Notes under the pieces: generated by a model
What the model was told of the DNA's origin: nothing
Databases searched by the model: none
The model's input: the letters and a program-made list of their open reading frames with translations, nothing else
Program-made: the position numbers and the translations under genes
In this document: piece after piece, positions 17,687 to 26,391 of the stretch
Position numbering within the stretch: the first letter of the stretch is position 1
Layout of the letters: the number at the start of each line of letters is the position of its first letter
DNA from: Paenibacillus sp. Marseille-Q4541
GTDB taxonomy: Bacteria > Bacillota > Bacilli > Paenibacillales > Paenibacillaceae
Assembly (NCBI RefSeq): GCF_018310695.1
Contig: NZ_JAGXCY010000002.1
Coordinates: 62,001 to 126,000 of the forward strand
Reading direction: 5' to 3'
DNA: 64,000 bases

Positions 17687-20368
17687 TTATTCGATCCACG
17701 GGATCAGCTTCGGGTTATCATCTAATATCGATACGTACTGCTCCTTCCACCCATATATCCCATCTGGATCGAGCTGCATGTATCTGTGATATTTTTCTAA
17801 ACGGTGCTCGGGTTGGGCCCAGCCATAATGCTTCAAGCGAAGTTCCGATAGACGATGGGGTATTTCGAATACATTCTCCGGAAACCGGCCACAGTGCTGT
17901 GGAGTTTCCTTCCATTTATATACAAAATCATTCTGATATCGGATCAAGAAAGGTCGATAAGTTAAATGGGATCTCCACAGATGGTCATCTCGATACTCAT
18001 TTTCGTTCCAAAAATCATAGAGCCGAAAACAGAACATGTGAGCCTCGTCTTGTTGTATTAATTGACGAATCTCCAAGGCAAACTTGCTCTCAAACATTTC
18101 GTCCGCATCGAGATTCAGAATCCAATCAGGATCCGTTTTTAATGTTTCTTCCCATTGTTGCTTTCGTAAATCTACTTCGTTATTAAACTTCGATATTCCA
18201 TTACTGATAAGCCGTACTGGGATTCCCTTTAGAACATCGAGACATATGTCGACCGTGTTATCTGTACTTCCGTCATCGATGATAACTGCCTCATCAATAT
18301 ATTTCCGGTGCTCTTCTAGCACTCTTCTTAGATAGCGGTTCCCTTCATTCTTGACCACCATGGTAAGCGTTAATTTCTCACGTCCCTTTTTTGTGGAGGA
18401 AATCGTCACTTTCTTCGGGCTGTCAAGTAATAACTCTATATCCAGAAGGCCATGATCTCCCCCTGTTTCTTGTTTAAATGCTTCAACCCCAGCAAAGTCA
18501 GATTCCCGATAAATATGATAGGCTGGAAAATGAGTATCCACATGTAAGGAATACCCGAGTGCTGAAGCACGAACACAGAAATGTCGGTCTTCTCCCCAAA
18601 AAGAAAGGTTCTTAATCGGTTTGAAATTCACTCCACAGAGCATTGCTTGACGGCTAATCAGTGTACAGGCCCCTAACCCACCTACCTCGTATACTCCCGG
18701 AACCTTCAGTTGAGATTTAAATAGTTCGTAACGTTTAGCAATTTCCTCATCCGTTAATTTTTCTCCGCGCTGTTGTTCCCATAATGTGTACTCATCTCGT
18801 AGCCATACTTGAGGCTCAGGCATCGAGTTCGTCTGCCAGGAAGTCCAAAATATTTCTGAAATGATATCTTTTTCAGAAGCGATCAATTGTTCAACCGTTT
18901 CGGAATGTAAAAGCAAATCAGAATCAACCAAAAACAAATAGTCATACTTCTCATCAATCGCATGTTGAATCATCAAATTTTTAAAATCGGCTACTTTCCA
19001 AACGAGTTGTTCATTCCATGAATGCGTGTAGTCATTACGAATATATTCATCACGCTTATTGGATGGTTGTATCGTTGTACGTTCAACCCTTTTTGCAAAT
19101 TCTCCTAATAATCGGCTAGCTCGATCATCCTGATTGTCATCAATAAAAAAATAACCAAATTCCATATGGTCCGTTTTCAAACGAAACAAGGAATTCAAAA
19201 ACTCCCGTAAAATTGCAGGTTTTTGATGAATCGGACTGCCGATCAACACCCGTATTTTATCCTCTTGAAGATCCTCTTCAGCTTCTTCATCATTATTTAT
19301 TTTCAAGACAGATTCCAAATACTTTTTATTATGCAAGATACTGGCGTCATTCGGTCGATAGGTTCGGGCAATCTCGTTATGGCGATAAGCCAACTCGTAT
19401 TCATTTATTTTGTCATAACACACACATAGCTGTAGATGAGGCAGCCACGTCGAATAGACTGAATTATGAAACCCAGCATACTCGCTCGGCTGATCTAACT
19501 CTGCAGCTAATTTATACCAATAAATAGATGTGTGAATGTTGTTCTGATTTAAGAAATGAATTCCTAGCCGACAGCAAAATTCGGCACGCGGGCTATCATA
19601 TTGAAGCGAGCGCAGACAAGATTCTAAACTCCGTTCCTGATCACCAAGTTCATGATAACAGTCTGCAAGCTTTCCGCAGGATGAAATATTATCTTCAATC
19701 CACCCTTTACCGGTCGTAAGAAATTTTTCATAAAAACGTATCGCTTTTTCGTACATACGATGGTCAACGAGTTCATTAGCAAAGTAATATAAATCTCGGG
19801 GTGAAAATTCTTCTCCTTGAAGCAAACGATTTTCGTAAATTCTAAGATTTCGGTCACTATCGTGGTGGAGACTACTATGAGTGACCGAAACATCACTATT
19901 CAAAATATTTCCCCAGACCTCAAGGTATTCATGAACAGAACCGATCCACTTAAAGTTATTCGTCCTCTTTACAAGACGGTTCCGTCTAACAGAGGAAGTT
20001 AAGTTTCCGAATTCGTCAAAAGCCAATAAATAATTCATCGTAACAGAATCAATTGTAGGGTCTAACGTTTGTTTCAGGTCGATAAATCTCTTGCGATCTT
20101 CATCTTTTAGAACGTCGTCCGCATCGAGCCAGAAAATATATTCCTTTGTGGCTTGCTGAAAAGCAAAATTACGTGCTGCTGCAAAGTCATCCACCCATTC
20201 AAAATCGAAAACATGATCCGTGTATTTACGTAAGATCTCTTTCGTGCCGTCTGTCGATCCTGTATCGACCAGAATGATTTCGTCAACGATATCGTGAACG
20301 GAGTTTAGGCATCGATCGATGCAGTCCTCTTCATTTTTCACAATCATACATAGGCTTATAGAAATCAA
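17687..20368 (-). CDS. Trimodular glycosyltransferase (GT2 + TPR-like + GT + GT2)
   Basis: About 893 residues. An N-terminal GT2 domain (about 1-200) has SLCMIVKNEEDCIDRCLNSV, VDTGSTDGT and WLDADD. A helical repeat region of TPR type (about 200-365) follows, as in SunS-like transferases. A second GT-like domain (about 375-640) begins RVLIGSPIHQKPAILREFLNSL and has LFLVDSDLLLHSE. A third GT2 domain (about 670-893) has TMVVKNEGNRYLRRVLEEH, IIDDGSTDNT and ILNLDADEMFES. The start is taken as TTG because GAGGTGA lies five bases upstream of it; a GTG nine bases earlier would overlap that site. It leads the three-gene cassette. Three transferase domains in one chain suggest building of a short glycan, possibly on a protein. 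No acceptor gene lies next to it. Confidence 0.85.
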   Translation of the reverse strand: MISISLCMIVKNEEDCIDRCLNSVHDIVDEIILVDTGSTDGTKEILRKYTDHVFDFEWVDDFAAARNFAFQQATKEYIFWLDADDVLKDEDRKRFIDLKQTLDPTIDSVTMNYLLAFDEFGNLTSSVRRNRLVKRTNNFKWIGSVHEYLEVWGNILNSDVSVTHSSLHHDSDRNLRIYENRLLQGEEFSPRDLYYFANELVDHRMYEKAIRFYEKFLTTGKGWIEDNISSCGKLADCYHELGDQERSLESCLRSLQYDSPRAEFCCRLGIHFLNQNNIHTSIYWYKLAAELDQPSEYAGFHNSVYSTWLPHLQLCVCYDKINEYELAYRHNEIARTYRPNDASILHNKKYLESVLKINNDEEAEEDLQEDKIRVLIGSPIHQKPAILREFLNSLFRLKTDHMEFGYFFIDDNQDDRASRLLGEFAKRVERTTIQPSNKRDEYIRNDYTHSWNEQLVWKVADFKNLMIQHAIDEKYDYLFLVDSDLLLHSETVEQLIASEKDIISEIFWTSWQTNSMPEPQVWLRDEYTLWEQQRGEKLTDEEIAKRYELFKSQLKVPGVYEVGGLGACTLISRQAMLCGVNFKPIKNLSFWGEDRHFCVRASALGYSLHVDTHFPAYHIYRESDFAGVEAFKQETGGDHGLLDIELLLDSPKKVTISSTKKGREKLTLTMVVKNEGNRYLRRVLEEHRKYIDEAVIIDDGSTDNTVDICLDVLKGIPVRLISNGISKFNNEVDLRKQQWEETLKTDPDWILNLDADEMFESKFALEIRQLIQQDEAHMFCFRLYDFWNENEYRDDHLWRSHLTYRPFLIRYQNDFVYKWKETPQHCGRFPENVFEIPHRLSELRLKHYGWAQPEHRLEKYHRYMQLDPDGIYGWKEQYVSILDDNPKLIPWIE

Positions 20369-20486
20369 TTCGCTCACCTCAATACAGATATATTCCAGGG
20401 CAAGTGCCTATGTGAATTGACAAGCCATTTTTTATCTGGTCTTTATCGTGGGCGACTTCATTCTTATCACAATTTCAATCGTGCTT

Positions 20487-21167
20487 CTAAGAAATAATCC
20501 CAAATAAGATGAACCCAATCGTATTAATAGCCAGATTAGCAAACATGTGAACCATCCAAGAAGAGTAGATATTTCCATTTCTCTCATTGATCCAGTTAAA
20601 AAACAAGCCTGCAACAAACAAACTAACAATGAGCAGAACAAATAGTGGGATGGAAAACCAGCTTGTCATGATCGCAATATGATATAGGGCAAAAGCTCCT
20701 GCACTAAATACATAAGCGAACTTTCTACCTAACCGCTCCTTTAACGTAAAAAAAGCAAAGCCCCGAAAGAAAAACTCTTCTAACAGAGAATTCACTACGG
20801 AAATATACAGAGCGACCCATATAAAGTTACCCGCATCAACTCCCATATTATTTTGCAATGCCCCCGTTACCTGAGAAAAATCAAAGAAAGGTCCAATTAG
20901 GAAATAGGCTCCCAAAATGAAAATAAAGACACCGAGCCCCATTAGTAAAGCTCTCACCATGCCGCGTTTCTCAAATGTAAACAAAGAATGAAATAAATCC
21001 TTCTTCGTTACAAGCGCATATCCCACAGGTAATGTGAGAAAAAGAATGAGTTTGATGATCGATTTGACTGCATAATCTGGACGAATAACCGCATCAATGA
21101 TACTCATCACTGCACAGCTTACGATGATAATGACAATAACAGGTAAAGCGCCTCTTAATGATTTCAT
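20487..21167 (-). CDS. CPBP family intramembrane metalloprotease
   Basis: A 226-residue multi-pass membrane protein (about six to seven segments) of the CAAX-protease/Abi group. The three motifs are present in order: LLEEFFFRGFAFF (EExxxR), AGAFALYHIAIM (FxxxH) and SSWMVHMFANLAINTIG (HxxxN). An AAGGAG site precedes the ATG. Family members process peptides or give self-protection against bacteriocins, but no prepeptide was seen here. It lies 118 bases upstream of the glycosyltransferase cassette on the same strand. A link between them is possible but not shown. Confidence 0.88.
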   Translation of the reverse strand: MKSLRGALPVIVIIIVSCAVMSIIDAVIRPDYAVKSIIKLILFLTLPVGYALVTKKDLFHSLFTFEKRGMVRALLMGLGVFIFILGAYFLIGPFFDFSQVTGALQNNMGVDAGNFIWVALYISVVNSLLEEFFFRGFAFFTLKERLGRKFAYVFSAGAFALYHIAIMTSWFSIPLFVLLIVSLFVAGLFFNWINERNGNIYSSWMVHMFANLAINTIGFILFGIIS

Positions 21168-21357
21168 TACAGAACTCCTTATAATTAAATTCGATTAGAT
21201 CCTACATCACTTCTCTATGGAGTATTTTTCCTAACCATGATATATTTTCACTATTCGCCTTTTTAGCCAAGTCTCTTTTTGTGTTTACGCTTATTTATTT
21301 TATATGAAAGCCTCTCACCTTCAGAGTCTTTAATCATATCATTCGATGGAGGCAACT

Positions 21358-22992
21358 ATGATTAAATTACGTACTTTTCTTATCCTTACATTTACCTCAT
21401 TTGTTATTCTATTAACGGCCGTACTAGGAATCTTGCTTAGCAATCGTTCTGCGGAAAATCTACAAAATGAGATTGGCCAGTCACTTTCAAGTATAGCTTA
21501 CCAAATGTCAGACAAACTAGATAACTTCATGTGGTCCCGAACAGGTGAAGTTGAAATTTTGGCAGCTATGGCAGCTCTTGAACAAAATGTGGGTATTTCA
21601 GAAACCCAGAAATTACTCACTCAATTAAAAGCAAGTTTCCCGTCTTTTTCTTGGGTCGGTTTCATGAACAACCAAGGGGACGTACTAGCTGCAACGGATG
21701 GAATCTTAGTTGGAACCAACATTTCCGAACGTCCTGTCTTCAAAGAAGGAATTAAAGGGAAATTTATTGGAGATGTACATGAGGGGGTCCTTCTATCTAA
21801 ATTACTTCCGAATCCAAGCGGAGAGCCCTTACAATTCGTTGACATCAGTTTACCTGTAACAGGCAAAGACGGTAAAACGATCGGGGTACTCGCAGCTCAC
21901 TTAAGCTGGGAATGGTCAAAGGAAGTCCAAAGAACCATACTTGAACCACAGAAAGACCATATTCAAGATTTAGAACTATTCATTATTAGTAAAAAGGACA
22001 GTACGGTGCTCCTCGGGCCGCAGAACATGGTCGGTGAAAAACTAGACATTGACAGCGTAAAAAGAGGTCAAAGCGGTGAGAATGACTGGAAAATCGAGAA
22101 ATGGCCTGATGGAAAAAGTTATCTTACTGGCTATGCCTATGGAGATGGCTATCTGAATTACGAAGGCTTAGGCTGGACCGTTCTTGTCAGACAACCGGAA
22201 GAGATTGCCTTTTCCTCGATGGAAGATATGATTCAGAATTTCTTTTTAACAGGTTTTATTGCATCCATTATTTTTGCTATCATTGGCTCAATTCTGGCAG
22301 AGACCATATCCAGACCCATTCGCGGCATCACTTCTGCAGCAGATCGACTTCGCTCAGGCGGGAATGTTACACTCCCAGAATACAAAGGTTTTAAAGAGAT
22401 TCATAGTCTCTCCACGTCTCTTCGAAGTTTAGTGGAATCATTGAGTCGTTCGGAGTCGGCACTTGGCGACATGAAACTTCTAGCGGAACAAGACCAATTG
22501 ACAGGTCTTCCAAATCGTATCGCACTGGAGCGTTACCTAGAGAATACAATTGAACAACTAGATCCACACTCGGAGACACTTGCTTTTATGTACATTGATC
22601 TAGACGGCTTTAAAAAGGTGAATGATACATTAGGTCATCAAGTAGGAGATCTGCTTTTGCAAAAAGTCGCTCAAAGACTATTGGAGGTAACAAAAGCAGG
22701 TAATATCACGGTGCGACTAGGTGGGGATGAGTTTTTACTTATTCTTCGTTCATCGAAGACCGATTCCTATCAACTCGCTAGAGAAACGGCTGAGGAAATT
22801 ATTGATTTGATCAATAAACCTTATATTGTAGATTTAAACCATGTGTCTATCGGCTGCAGTATTGGTGCAGCGTTCTACCCTATGCACGATCAGAATGTAG
22901 GCAACATTATTCGAATTGCGGATGAGTGTTTGTATCGATCGAAGCAATCCGGTAAGAACCGAGTCACCTTTTATGAAGAGACGAATCAATAG
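21358..22992 (+). CDS. Membrane diguanylate cyclase (Cache sensor + GGDEF)
   Basis: About 544 residues. An N-terminal membrane helix (about 3-27), an extracytoplasmic sensor of double-Cache type (about 35-285, with FPSFSWVGFMNNQGDVLAATDG and VLAAHLSWEW), a second membrane helix (about 296-315), a HAMP-like linker (SRPIRGITSAADRLRSGG) and a C-terminal GGDEF domain. The catalytic motif is intact (VRLGGDEFLLIL near 455), so it should make cyclic di-GMP in response to an external ligand. The RxxD inhibitory site five residues before GGDEF is absent. The start is set at the ATG preceded by ATGGAGGCAACT; an ATG 12 bases earlier would contain that ribosome site. Terminator follows at 23031. Confidence 0.9.
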   Translation: MIKLRTFLILTFTSFVILLTAVLGILLSNRSAENLQNEIGQSLSSIAYQMSDKLDNFMWSRTGEVEILAAMAALEQNVGISETQKLLTQLKASFPSFSWVGFMNNQGDVLAATDGILVGTNISERPVFKEGIKGKFIGDVHEGVLLSKLLPNPSGEPLQFVDISLPVTGKDGKTIGVLAAHLSWEWSKEVQRTILEPQKDHIQDLELFIISKKDSTVLLGPQNMVGEKLDIDSVKRGQSGENDWKIEKWPDGKSYLTGYAYGDGYLNYEGLGWTVLVRQPEEIAFSSMEDMIQNFFLTGFIASIIFAIIGSILAETISRPIRGITSAADRLRSGGNVTLPEYKGFKEIHSLSTSLRSLVESLSRSESALGDMKLLAEQDQLTGLPNRIALERYLENTIEQLDPHSETLAFMYIDLDGFKKVNDTLGHQVGDLLLQKVAQRLLEVTKAGNITVRLGGDEFLLILRSSKTDSYQLARETAEEIIDLINKPYIVDLNHVSIGCSIGAAFYPMHDQNVGNIIRIADECLYRSKQSGKNRVTFYEETNQ

Positions 22993-23030
22993 TAATTCTT
23001 CGGTCTATCTTCGATTTTTAAAATAGGTTA

Positions 23031-23072
23031 AAAATGCGGTCAAGCAGACATTCTGCTCGGCCGCATTTTTTT
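23031..23072. terminator. Bidirectional terminator
   Basis: AAATGCGG pairs with CCGCATTT, with an inner AGCAG/CTGCT stem, and T-runs on both strands. It ends the diguanylate cyclase gene on the + strand and the sulfotransferase gene on the - strand. Confidence 0.88.
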
Positions 23073-23105
23073 AACCGGATAGTAATGAAAGTGTGGCATT
23101 GTACT

Positions 23106-23831
23106 CTACCAACTTTTTCGCTGCCAACCCTCTTGACGTTCTTCCCGAAATCTTTGTACCCATTCTTCAGCAACGTCATCAGCTATTCGGCTCAAAGCAG
23201 GAGGAGAGACCTTTACATTATCCCCTGGGATGCCTAGGAACTCGATTACATTCATCACCGTTCCCTCATAGTCAAGAATGAAATCCTCGTACACAATCGT
23301 CATTGGGATGATATTTTCCTCAGAGAAAAATGCTTCCATAGCCGCCTCACGAATAGAGCATTCTATAAACAAATGATTAATCGCATCAAAATTATATTTA
23401 TCTGCAATATCACTTTCTTGCGGCTTCTCTCCGTATTGTCTATGCCACTCTCCTGACACGATTGCACGCCACCATGACACAGCTAATCTCACTTTGTTTC
23501 TTCGTGTCATATAGATGTGCTTCGTACAATTCGGAAAAGCAGTACGCCATACTTCAGCCTGAGTTGCAGTTTCTGGGATATCATAAAGATTTCTAAAACG
23601 CTGGATCCATTCCGCATTGAGAGAAGTCTTGACCCCAAAAACGCCGTTTGGTGTGGTGCCTGCCTCCCACATTTTTTCAACATCTTCTTTGCTGATCTTA
23701 TCCGGGTCTCTTCCATTCATCCATTCACCAGGATTTCCTGCTACTCCAGTGGATTCAAGGGCATAGTTTAATAAAGTACTTCCCGTACGCTGTGAAAACC
23801 AAATCGTATAACTTAGTTCAGGTGGCTTCAT
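23106..23831 (-). CDS. Stf0-type sulfotransferase
   Basis: A 241-residue PAPS-dependent sulfotransferase of the Stf0 family, named after mycobacterial trehalose 2-sulfotransferase. The PAPS 5'-phosphosulfate loop is SYTIWFSQRTGSTLLNYALESTGVAGNPGEW at the N-terminus, with the family's RTGST and GVAG elements. Next come VFGVKTSLNAEW near 63-74, CTKHIYMTRRNKVRLAVSWWRA (the 3'-phosphate-binding segment) near 104-125, and IVYEDFILDYEGTVMNVIEFLGI near 170-195. It is a single gene with a shared terminator. The acceptor is unknown. The neighbours give no clue beyond a sulfonate uptake operon far downstream. Such enzymes are uncommon in Firmicutes, as far as I know. Confidence 0.85.
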   Translation of the reverse strand: MKPPELSYTIWFSQRTGSTLLNYALESTGVAGNPGEWMNGRDPDKISKEDVEKMWEAGTTPNGVFGVKTSLNAEWIQRFRNLYDIPETATQAEVWRTAFPNCTKHIYMTRRNKVRLAVSWWRAIVSGEWHRQYGEKPQESDIADKYNFDAINHLFIECSIREAAMEAFFSEENIIPMTIVYEDFILDYEGTVMNVIEFLGIPGDNVKVSPPALSRIADDVAEEWVQRFREERQEGWQRKSW

Positions 23832-23973
23832 AAAGCTTCATTCCCTTCTCTACCCGAGAAATTGTCCACTTGATTGTATTCGCTTACAACTATGAAAGCA
23901 ATACATAGCACACCACCAAAATAGCTATATTATTTCTTTACCTAACGTAATACAGCTCCTGACTATTTCCTAT

Positions 23974-24852
23974 TTATTTAGATAGTGAATATTCTTCTAA
24001 AATGGCATCAATTGTTCTCTTTGCATGCACAGCAATCGCTTGATCCTTATCTTTATAAGTGATTAACGCTTTCCATAACGCCCAGCCTCTTGCTCTATTC
24101 CAAGTACCCTTATCACAACCAAGTGAATGATAGAAGGTTGTTCTATTTTCCTGGTCGAAGAATGTCCATGCTATTGCATAGTCACAAGATGGATCTCCAA
24201 TGCCAAGGACGCCAAAGTCGATTACCGCACAGAGTTTTCCGTCTTTCACAAGAAGATTTCCAGGTGCTATATCTCCATGGACCCATACACTATCCTTTTG
24301 CCACTTGGACTCTAAAGCGATGGACCAAATTTCCTTTAATTTATCTGTTGGTAACTCTGTCTTAAGCATCTCAAGAGCCGTTTGTGTTTCTTTATCATAA
24401 ACAGACAACAGGCCACCTCTATAGAAGTTGTGCTTCCCAGCCACAGGGCCGCCTGAAGTATCAATTGCTTGTAATTCAAGTAGAAACTTTGCCAAGTCAT
24501 TCGCAAACCGATTTAAATCGTTAACCCTGTCATAGTGAACCGTTTCTCCTTCAATCCATTCATTAATAGACCAAGGATAGGGATAATCCAGCGTAGGTTC
24601 CCCTTTTTCTAATGGTGTGGATATTGGCAAAGTGAGATGTGGCCGCAGTTTGGGTAGCCAATGTAATTCTTTATCAACCTGCGGAGCATAATGGGCTTCA
24701 CTCGGCATCCTGACCGTCATACGATCTCCTAAGTGAAAGGTTCGGTTATCATGACCGCTCTTCTCAACAGGTTTAATCGGCAGATCAGACCATTTAGCAA
24801 ACTGCGCATTTATCAGCTTTCGTACTAATTCAGCATTAATATCGACCATCAT
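23974..24852 (-). CDS. Aminoglycoside phosphotransferase-like kinase (APH family)
   Basis: About 292 residues with an APH/choline kinase fold. The catalytic loop is VWVHGDIAPGNLLVKDGKLCAVIDFG (Brenner HGD and the metal-binding DFG), followed by GDPSCDYAIAWTFFD. An N-lobe with NRTFHLGDRMTVRMPSEA precedes it. Start chosen at the ATG preceded by AAGGAGAAATA; an in-frame ATG seven codons earlier lacks such a site. It could phosphorylate an aminoglycoside or macrolide-like drug, a small alcohol or a sugar. The family is broad and resistance should not be assumed. It lies 60 bases behind the protein-kinase-like gene. Confidence 0.88.
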   Translation of the reverse strand: MMVDINAELVRKLINAQFAKWSDLPIKPVEKSGHDNRTFHLGDRMTVRMPSEAHYAPQVDKELHWLPKLRPHLTLPISTPLEKGEPTLDYPYPWSINEWIEGETVHYDRVNDLNRFANDLAKFLLELQAIDTSGGPVAGKHNFYRGGLLSVYDKETQTALEMLKTELPTDKLKEIWSIALESKWQKDSVWVHGDIAPGNLLVKDGKLCAVIDFGVLGIGDPSCDYAIAWTFFDQENRTTFYHSLGCDKGTWNRARGWALWKALITYKDKDQAIAVHAKRTIDAILEEYSLSK

Positions 24853-24912
24853 TATTTCTCCTTTTATATACATATTTTACGAGATTTGACCATCATAGCC
24901 TCTAATTAAACA

Positions 24913-25776
24913 TTACTGAGCATTACACCACTCATTGAAAAATTGTGCTACAGATTTATATCTATCATCTCGATTTGGTCTGACAGCCCTCAGTGCAACA
25001 TCGTATAAATCCAGGCTCCCTTCCCATTTCGAAAAAGAACGATCAAGTTCTCCACCGATCAGGCTAAAGGCCATGGCTCCCATATTAAATACATTTGTAA
25101 TTTCATCAATCGTAGCACCAAGTTCGAACTCCTCAGGAGACATAAATCTCGATGAACCCCAAAGTCTTCCCATTTCATTAATAAACGGTTTCTTCTGATA
25201 TACGTCAATATCACATATTTTTGTTGTATTCGAATGGAAGTCATATAGAATGCTCCCATCATAAAAATCAATTGCAACGTAGCCCTTTTTCTCAACATTC
25301 ACATGAAATGAAAATAGGCTGTTAAGTGATTGTAATCGTAACTCTATCGGTAATTGTCGATGACGATAAAATGGAGAACGTGGATCATTGTATTTTGCTG
25401 GAGGTGGAAATGACCAGTGAGGATGCAGACATTCCCCGTTAAACCACTCAAATACTAGCGCGTATCCATCCTCTATCTCATAATGATCCGTTAATCTGAT
25501 TACATGTTCATGAGATAAATCTTTATAGATAGGTACAGCTTGTTTTAAGCGGATGACAGCTTCCCTAGGGTCTCCCGAATATTCTAATGTCTGAGCTCCT
25601 GCATATTTAACAAATTTCTTAGTTCCGCCCTGTTGTATACCGAATGAGATATTTCCTGAATCTTGTTTATCAAAAACTCGAAAAACAGTGCCCATTTCTT
25701 TTAACCATTCGAAATTTTTATTTTTCTTTAATTGAAATGACACTTGGTCTAGGTTGACCATTATTGGATCATTCAT
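24913..25776 (-). CDS. Atypical Ser/Thr protein kinase-like protein
   Basis: About 287 residues with a eukaryotic-type kinase fold but altered catalytic motifs. Seen in order are GTKKFVKYAG (Lys of the VAIK position), REAVIRLKQAVPIYKDLSHEHVIRL (C-helix Glu region), YALVFEWFNGE (hinge), YVAIDFYDGSIL in place of HRDLKPENIL (Asp kept, His/Arg lost, Asn to Ser), ICDIDVY in place of DFG (first Asp kept) and MSPEEF in place of APE. Activity may be weak, altered or absent. Start at the ATG preceded by GGAGGGACCTC; an ATG five codons earlier would contain that site. Neighbours are the APH-like kinase downstream and a methyltransferase remnant upstream. The role is unknown. Confidence 0.75.
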   Translation of the reverse strand: MNDPIMVNLDQVSFQLKKNKNFEWLKEMGTVFRVFDKQDSGNISFGIQQGGTKKFVKYAGAQTLEYSGDPREAVIRLKQAVPIYKDLSHEHVIRLTDHYEIEDGYALVFEWFNGECLHPHWSFPPPAKYNDPRSPFYRHRQLPIELRLQSLNSLFSFHVNVEKKGYVAIDFYDGSILYDFHSNTTKICDIDVYQKKPFINEMGRLWGSSRFMSPEEFELGATIDEITNVFNMGAMAFSLIGGELDRSFSKWEGSLDLYDVALRAVRPNRDDRYKSVAQFFNEWCNAQ

Positions 25777-25833
25777 GAGGTCCCTCCACATTTTCGATTA
25801 CAATAGGTATTCACTTTTTATTCATTCTACCTA

Positions 25834-26142
25834 TTACAAATTTGTCTTTACCGCATGCACAATTAGTGACACAAAGCCTAATTCCGTTCCTTGATCTCTA
25901 TGATCAAACCGTAATGAACGATAAATGAACCCCATCTCTGGATTCCACTCCTTATAATGGAATTGTCCATCTTCATCGCAAAACTCAAGTAAGTTCACCT
26001 TAAATCCTGCTTCCTCGAACATGCTGCTTAACGTTTTATAGTTATGTACGATCTTGTGACTGGTAGCCTGATAATCTTTGGGACCAGGTCCCCGATTTTC
26101 ACTACATTTTGAATTCCTATATAAACTTCTATTAAAAGCTTG
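25834..26142 (-). pseudogene. C-terminal remnant of a class I methyltransferase
   Basis: On the - strand an open frame of about 100 codons runs from a stop at 26143-26145 to the stop at 25834. Its last 75 or so residues read like the C-terminus of a SAM methyltransferase (RGPGPKDYQATSHKIVHNY, then a FEEAGFKVNLLEFCDEDG core and SLRFDHRDQGTELGFVSLIVHAVK). The SAM-binding N-terminal half is missing and is not found in other frames nearby. The only ATG is at 26022, inside the conserved part and without a ribosome site. I read it as a 5'-truncated gene. The break lies near 26090, beside a small GGGACC/GGTCCC palindrome. Confidence 0.7.
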
Positions 26143-26391
26143 TTACGGATCGTGATTTTTACTTAATTAACCTTCACACCCTCAAAATCCTCTATCTTTG
26201 AAGAAACAGCCTATTCCTGCTGTTCTTCGGTTCATAAATTGAAATAATTATCAATTCACTATTCAGATCCCTCTATTCTCTATATCATGAAAATAAGAAA
26301 AGTGATTCTGAAATATAAATGTATAAAATGAGTAAAACAAACAAAAGTTTAAAGTATAGTTTATGATTTGCGATTCAGAAAGGGGCATCGA

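Noticed and set aside
20369-20486. Search for a glycocin-like prepeptide near the glycosyltransferase and CPBP protease
   Set aside because: No cysteine-rich small frame with a ribosome site was found between them. A peptide-glycosylation link therefore remains an idea, not a call.
23974-25776. Calling the kinase pair a resistance or toxin-antitoxin unit
   Set aside because: APH folds act on many small molecules, and the protein-kinase-like gene has no toxin or antitoxin feature. Nothing in the neighbourhood supports such a role.
26084-26098. GGGACC-A-GGTCCC palindrome as a terminator
   Set aside because: No T-run in either direction and no gene ends here. It lies inside the methyltransferase remnant and is noted only as a possible junction mark.
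26239-26258. Fur-box-like sequence ahead of glsA
   Set aside because: The match to the 7-1-7 consensus is poor in one arm, and glutaminase is not an iron-regulated gene.
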